In this document: positions 22,884-24,218 of the stretch, one piece after another
Position numbering within the stretch: position 1 is the first letter of the stretch
Layout of the letters: each line of letters begins with the position of its first letter
Assembly: GCA_035535015.1 (NCBI GenBank)
Contig: DATLQU010000049.1
Coordinates: forward strand, 1 to 24,218
From: Palsa-661 sp035535015
Lineage (GTDB): Bacteria > Actinomycetota > Acidimicrobiia > Acidimicrobiales > UBA8190
DNA: 24,218 nucleotides
Direction of reading: 5' to 3'
Program-made: the position numbers and the translations under genes
The notes under the pieces: model-generated
What the model saw: the letters and a program-made list of their open reading frames with translations, nothing else
Database searches by the model: none
Told to the model about the DNA's origin: nothing

Positions 22884-24218
22884 ATGGACCCCACTGCCCA
22901 TGACCAGGACCTGCGCCAGCTCCGAGACCTGCGGACCGAGCTGTATGGATGTCTGACCAAGTGGGGCGACGCCCTGTTCGAGCTCTGTGACGCGGCGCTG
23001 TGCGCCCCGGGGGCGCTTCACTCGGTGCCCGCTCTGAGCCTCGAGCCGACCTTCCGCCGGTCCCACGGCTCGCTCTACAAGGCCCTGGCCCGGGGTGAGA
23101 TTGATGGTGAGCGGCTGCGACGGTTGCTCGTGGCCAACCGGCCCAAAGACTGGCCGGAGGTGTTCGCCGTGGACGCCAGCGTGTGGGACCGCTGTGACGC
23201 CGAATGCAGCCCTGAGCGGGGCTTTTACTATTCGGCCTCCAAACACTCGGCCGGCCAGCCCATCGTGGCCGGCTGGAGCTACCAGTGGATCTCGCAGCTC
23301 TCGTTCACGCCCGACAGCTGGACGGCTCCTGTCGACGCGCTGCGCATTTCGCCCACCACTGACGCCACCGACGCCACCATCGGTCAGGTCCGTCGTGTGG
23401 TGGAGGCTCTCGGACCCAAGAAGAAAGTGGCTCCGCTGTTCGCCTTCGACGCCGGCTACGACCCCATCGCCCTCGGGTACGGGCTCAGAGATGTACGGGC
23501 CCAGGTGCTCGTGCGGATCAAATCCGACCGCGTCTTCTACGACGATCCCCGTCCCCGTCGTGCACCGACCAAGGGCCGCCCTCCTCGCCACGGACGGCGC
23601 TTCAAGCTCTCGGACACGAGGAGCGCACCGAGGCCCGACACCCAGATCCAACTCGGTGATCGTCGCTACGGAACGGTCCGGGTCCGGGCCTGGCACCACC
23701 GACACCCGAAACTGGCAGCCCGGGGCCGATGGGCCGGATCCGAAACTCCCATCATCCGGGGCAGCGTGATCCGGGTCGACGTCGAACATCTCCCGAACCC
23801 CGTCGGGCGCACCAAGAAGACGCTGTGGCTGTGGTGGTCAGGGGCCGGTGAACCTGATCTGGAACTGTGTTTCCGTGCCTATCTGCGCCGTTTCGATATC
23901 GAACACGCCTATCGATTCGTGAAGAACACCCTGGGGTGGACGTCACCGTCGCTGCAGACGCCCGAGCAGGCCGACCGGTGGACATGGATCGTCATCGCCG
24001 CCTACACCCAGCTCCGATTAGCGCGCCATCTCGTCGACGACCTTCGCCTGCCATGGGAACGCCGCCTGGATCCGGCACGACTCACCCCGGCGCGGGTTCG
24101 TCGAGGGTTTCGTCGACTTCGTGCAACACTCGGCACTCCCGCCAGTCCACCGAAATCCGATACGCCTGGTCCGGGCCGTCCGAAAGGCACACGAACGGGC
24201 CCACTCAAGCGCTATCCG
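22884..24218 (+). CDS. DDE-type transposase (NF041680-like family), C-terminus beyond window
   Basis: 445 codons from the ATG at 22884 to the right edge with no stop. Seen: an N-terminal helical part (DLRQLRDLRTELYGCLTKW), PTFRRSHGSLYKALARGEID resembling helix-turn-helix DNA binding, then a DDE core: Asp in VFAVDASVWDR (about residue 96), Asp in LFAFDAGYDP (about 190) and Glu in RFDIEHAYRFVKNTLGW (about 340), the usual order of a catalytic triad. A basic C-terminal tail (GRPKGTRTGPLKRYP) suggests the end is near. No frameshift is seen, so the copy may be active. TACTGT lies 6 nt before the ATG (leaderless). Confidence 0.85.
   Translation, partial: MDPTAHDQDLRQLRDLRTELYGCLTKWGDALFELCDAALCAPGALHSVPALSLEPTFRRSHGSLYKALARGEIDGERLRRLLVANRPKDWPEVFAVDASVWDRCDAECSPERGFYYSASKHSAGQPIVAGWSYQWISQLSFTPDSWTAPVDALRISPTTDATDATIGQVRRVVEALGPKKKVAPLFAFDAGYDPIALGYGLRDVRAQVLVRIKSDRVFYDDPRPRRAPTKGRPPRHGRRFKLSDTRSAPRPDTQIQLGDRRYGTVRVRAWHHRHPKLAARGRWAGSETPIIRGSVIRVDVEHLPNPVGRTKKTLWLWWSGAGEPDLELCFRAYLRRFDIEHAYRFVKNTLGWTSPSLQTPEQADRWTWIVIAAYTQLRLARHLVDDLRLPWERRLDPARLTPARVRRGFRRLRATLGTPASPPKSDTPGPGRPKGTRTGPLKRYP

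Noticed and set aside
22833..23789. Long N-terminal extension of the DUF6788 frame
   Set aside because: It is antisense to the transposase; the family begins at the ATG at 22832.

Overview
The window is high-GC DNA from an actinobacterium. An Acidimicrobiia-like lineage is my inference: the hppA-topA-tmk-holB order, GTG/TTG starts, a KimA-like/TrkA potassium cluster, a two-domain GlnE and leaderless gene starts all fit Actinobacteria, but nothing here proves the class. No plasmid or phage replication genes are visible.

Layout. (1) Positions 1-3006 are an accessory region, less GC-rich and sparsely coded. It holds an edge-truncated pyrF (minus), a two-gene module of a Panacea-domain (DUF4065) protein plus a 110-residue unknown protein (minus), a divergent ribbon-helix-helix (RHH) protein and an 81-residue unknown protein. 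It ends at the 5' half of a tRNA-Thr(CGU), broken just after the anticodon loop, which looks like the integration boundary of a mobile element. (2) 3048-10171 (minus) is a conserved block: membrane pyrophosphatase hppA, topoisomerase I topA, thymidylate kinase tmk and DNA polymerase III delta' holB. (3) 10363-14307 is a potassium-transport locus: an APC-type permease fused to an OB-fold (minus), divergent from two overlapping TrkA-type genes (plus). (4) 14334-17328 holds a membrane-anchored HAD phosphatase, a 24-residue one-helix protein, a primary-type sigma factor and a ferritin-like protein. (5) 17318-21995 is nadE divergent from glnE, separated by 64 bp with a clean inverted repeat. (6) 21996-24218 is insertion-sequence debris: an inverted, frameshifted IS1380-type transposase fossil, then a DUF6788 gene divergent from an intact-looking DDE-type transposase that runs off the right edge. 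A perfect 24-bp palindrome separates the last two.

Main points. The Panacea gene starts inside a perfect actinobacterial LexA box (TCGAACATACGTTCGA), directly after a -10-like TAATAT, so the candidate toxin-antitoxin pair appears wired to the SOS response. The 81-residue gene 500 bp away follows a near-CIRCE (heat-shock) operator. At least six genes show TAnnnT followed by 6-7 nt and then the start codon, i.e. probable leaderless mRNAs. Together with the broken tRNA, this makes the left 3 kb the best candidate for an undescribed, stress-wired mobile module.
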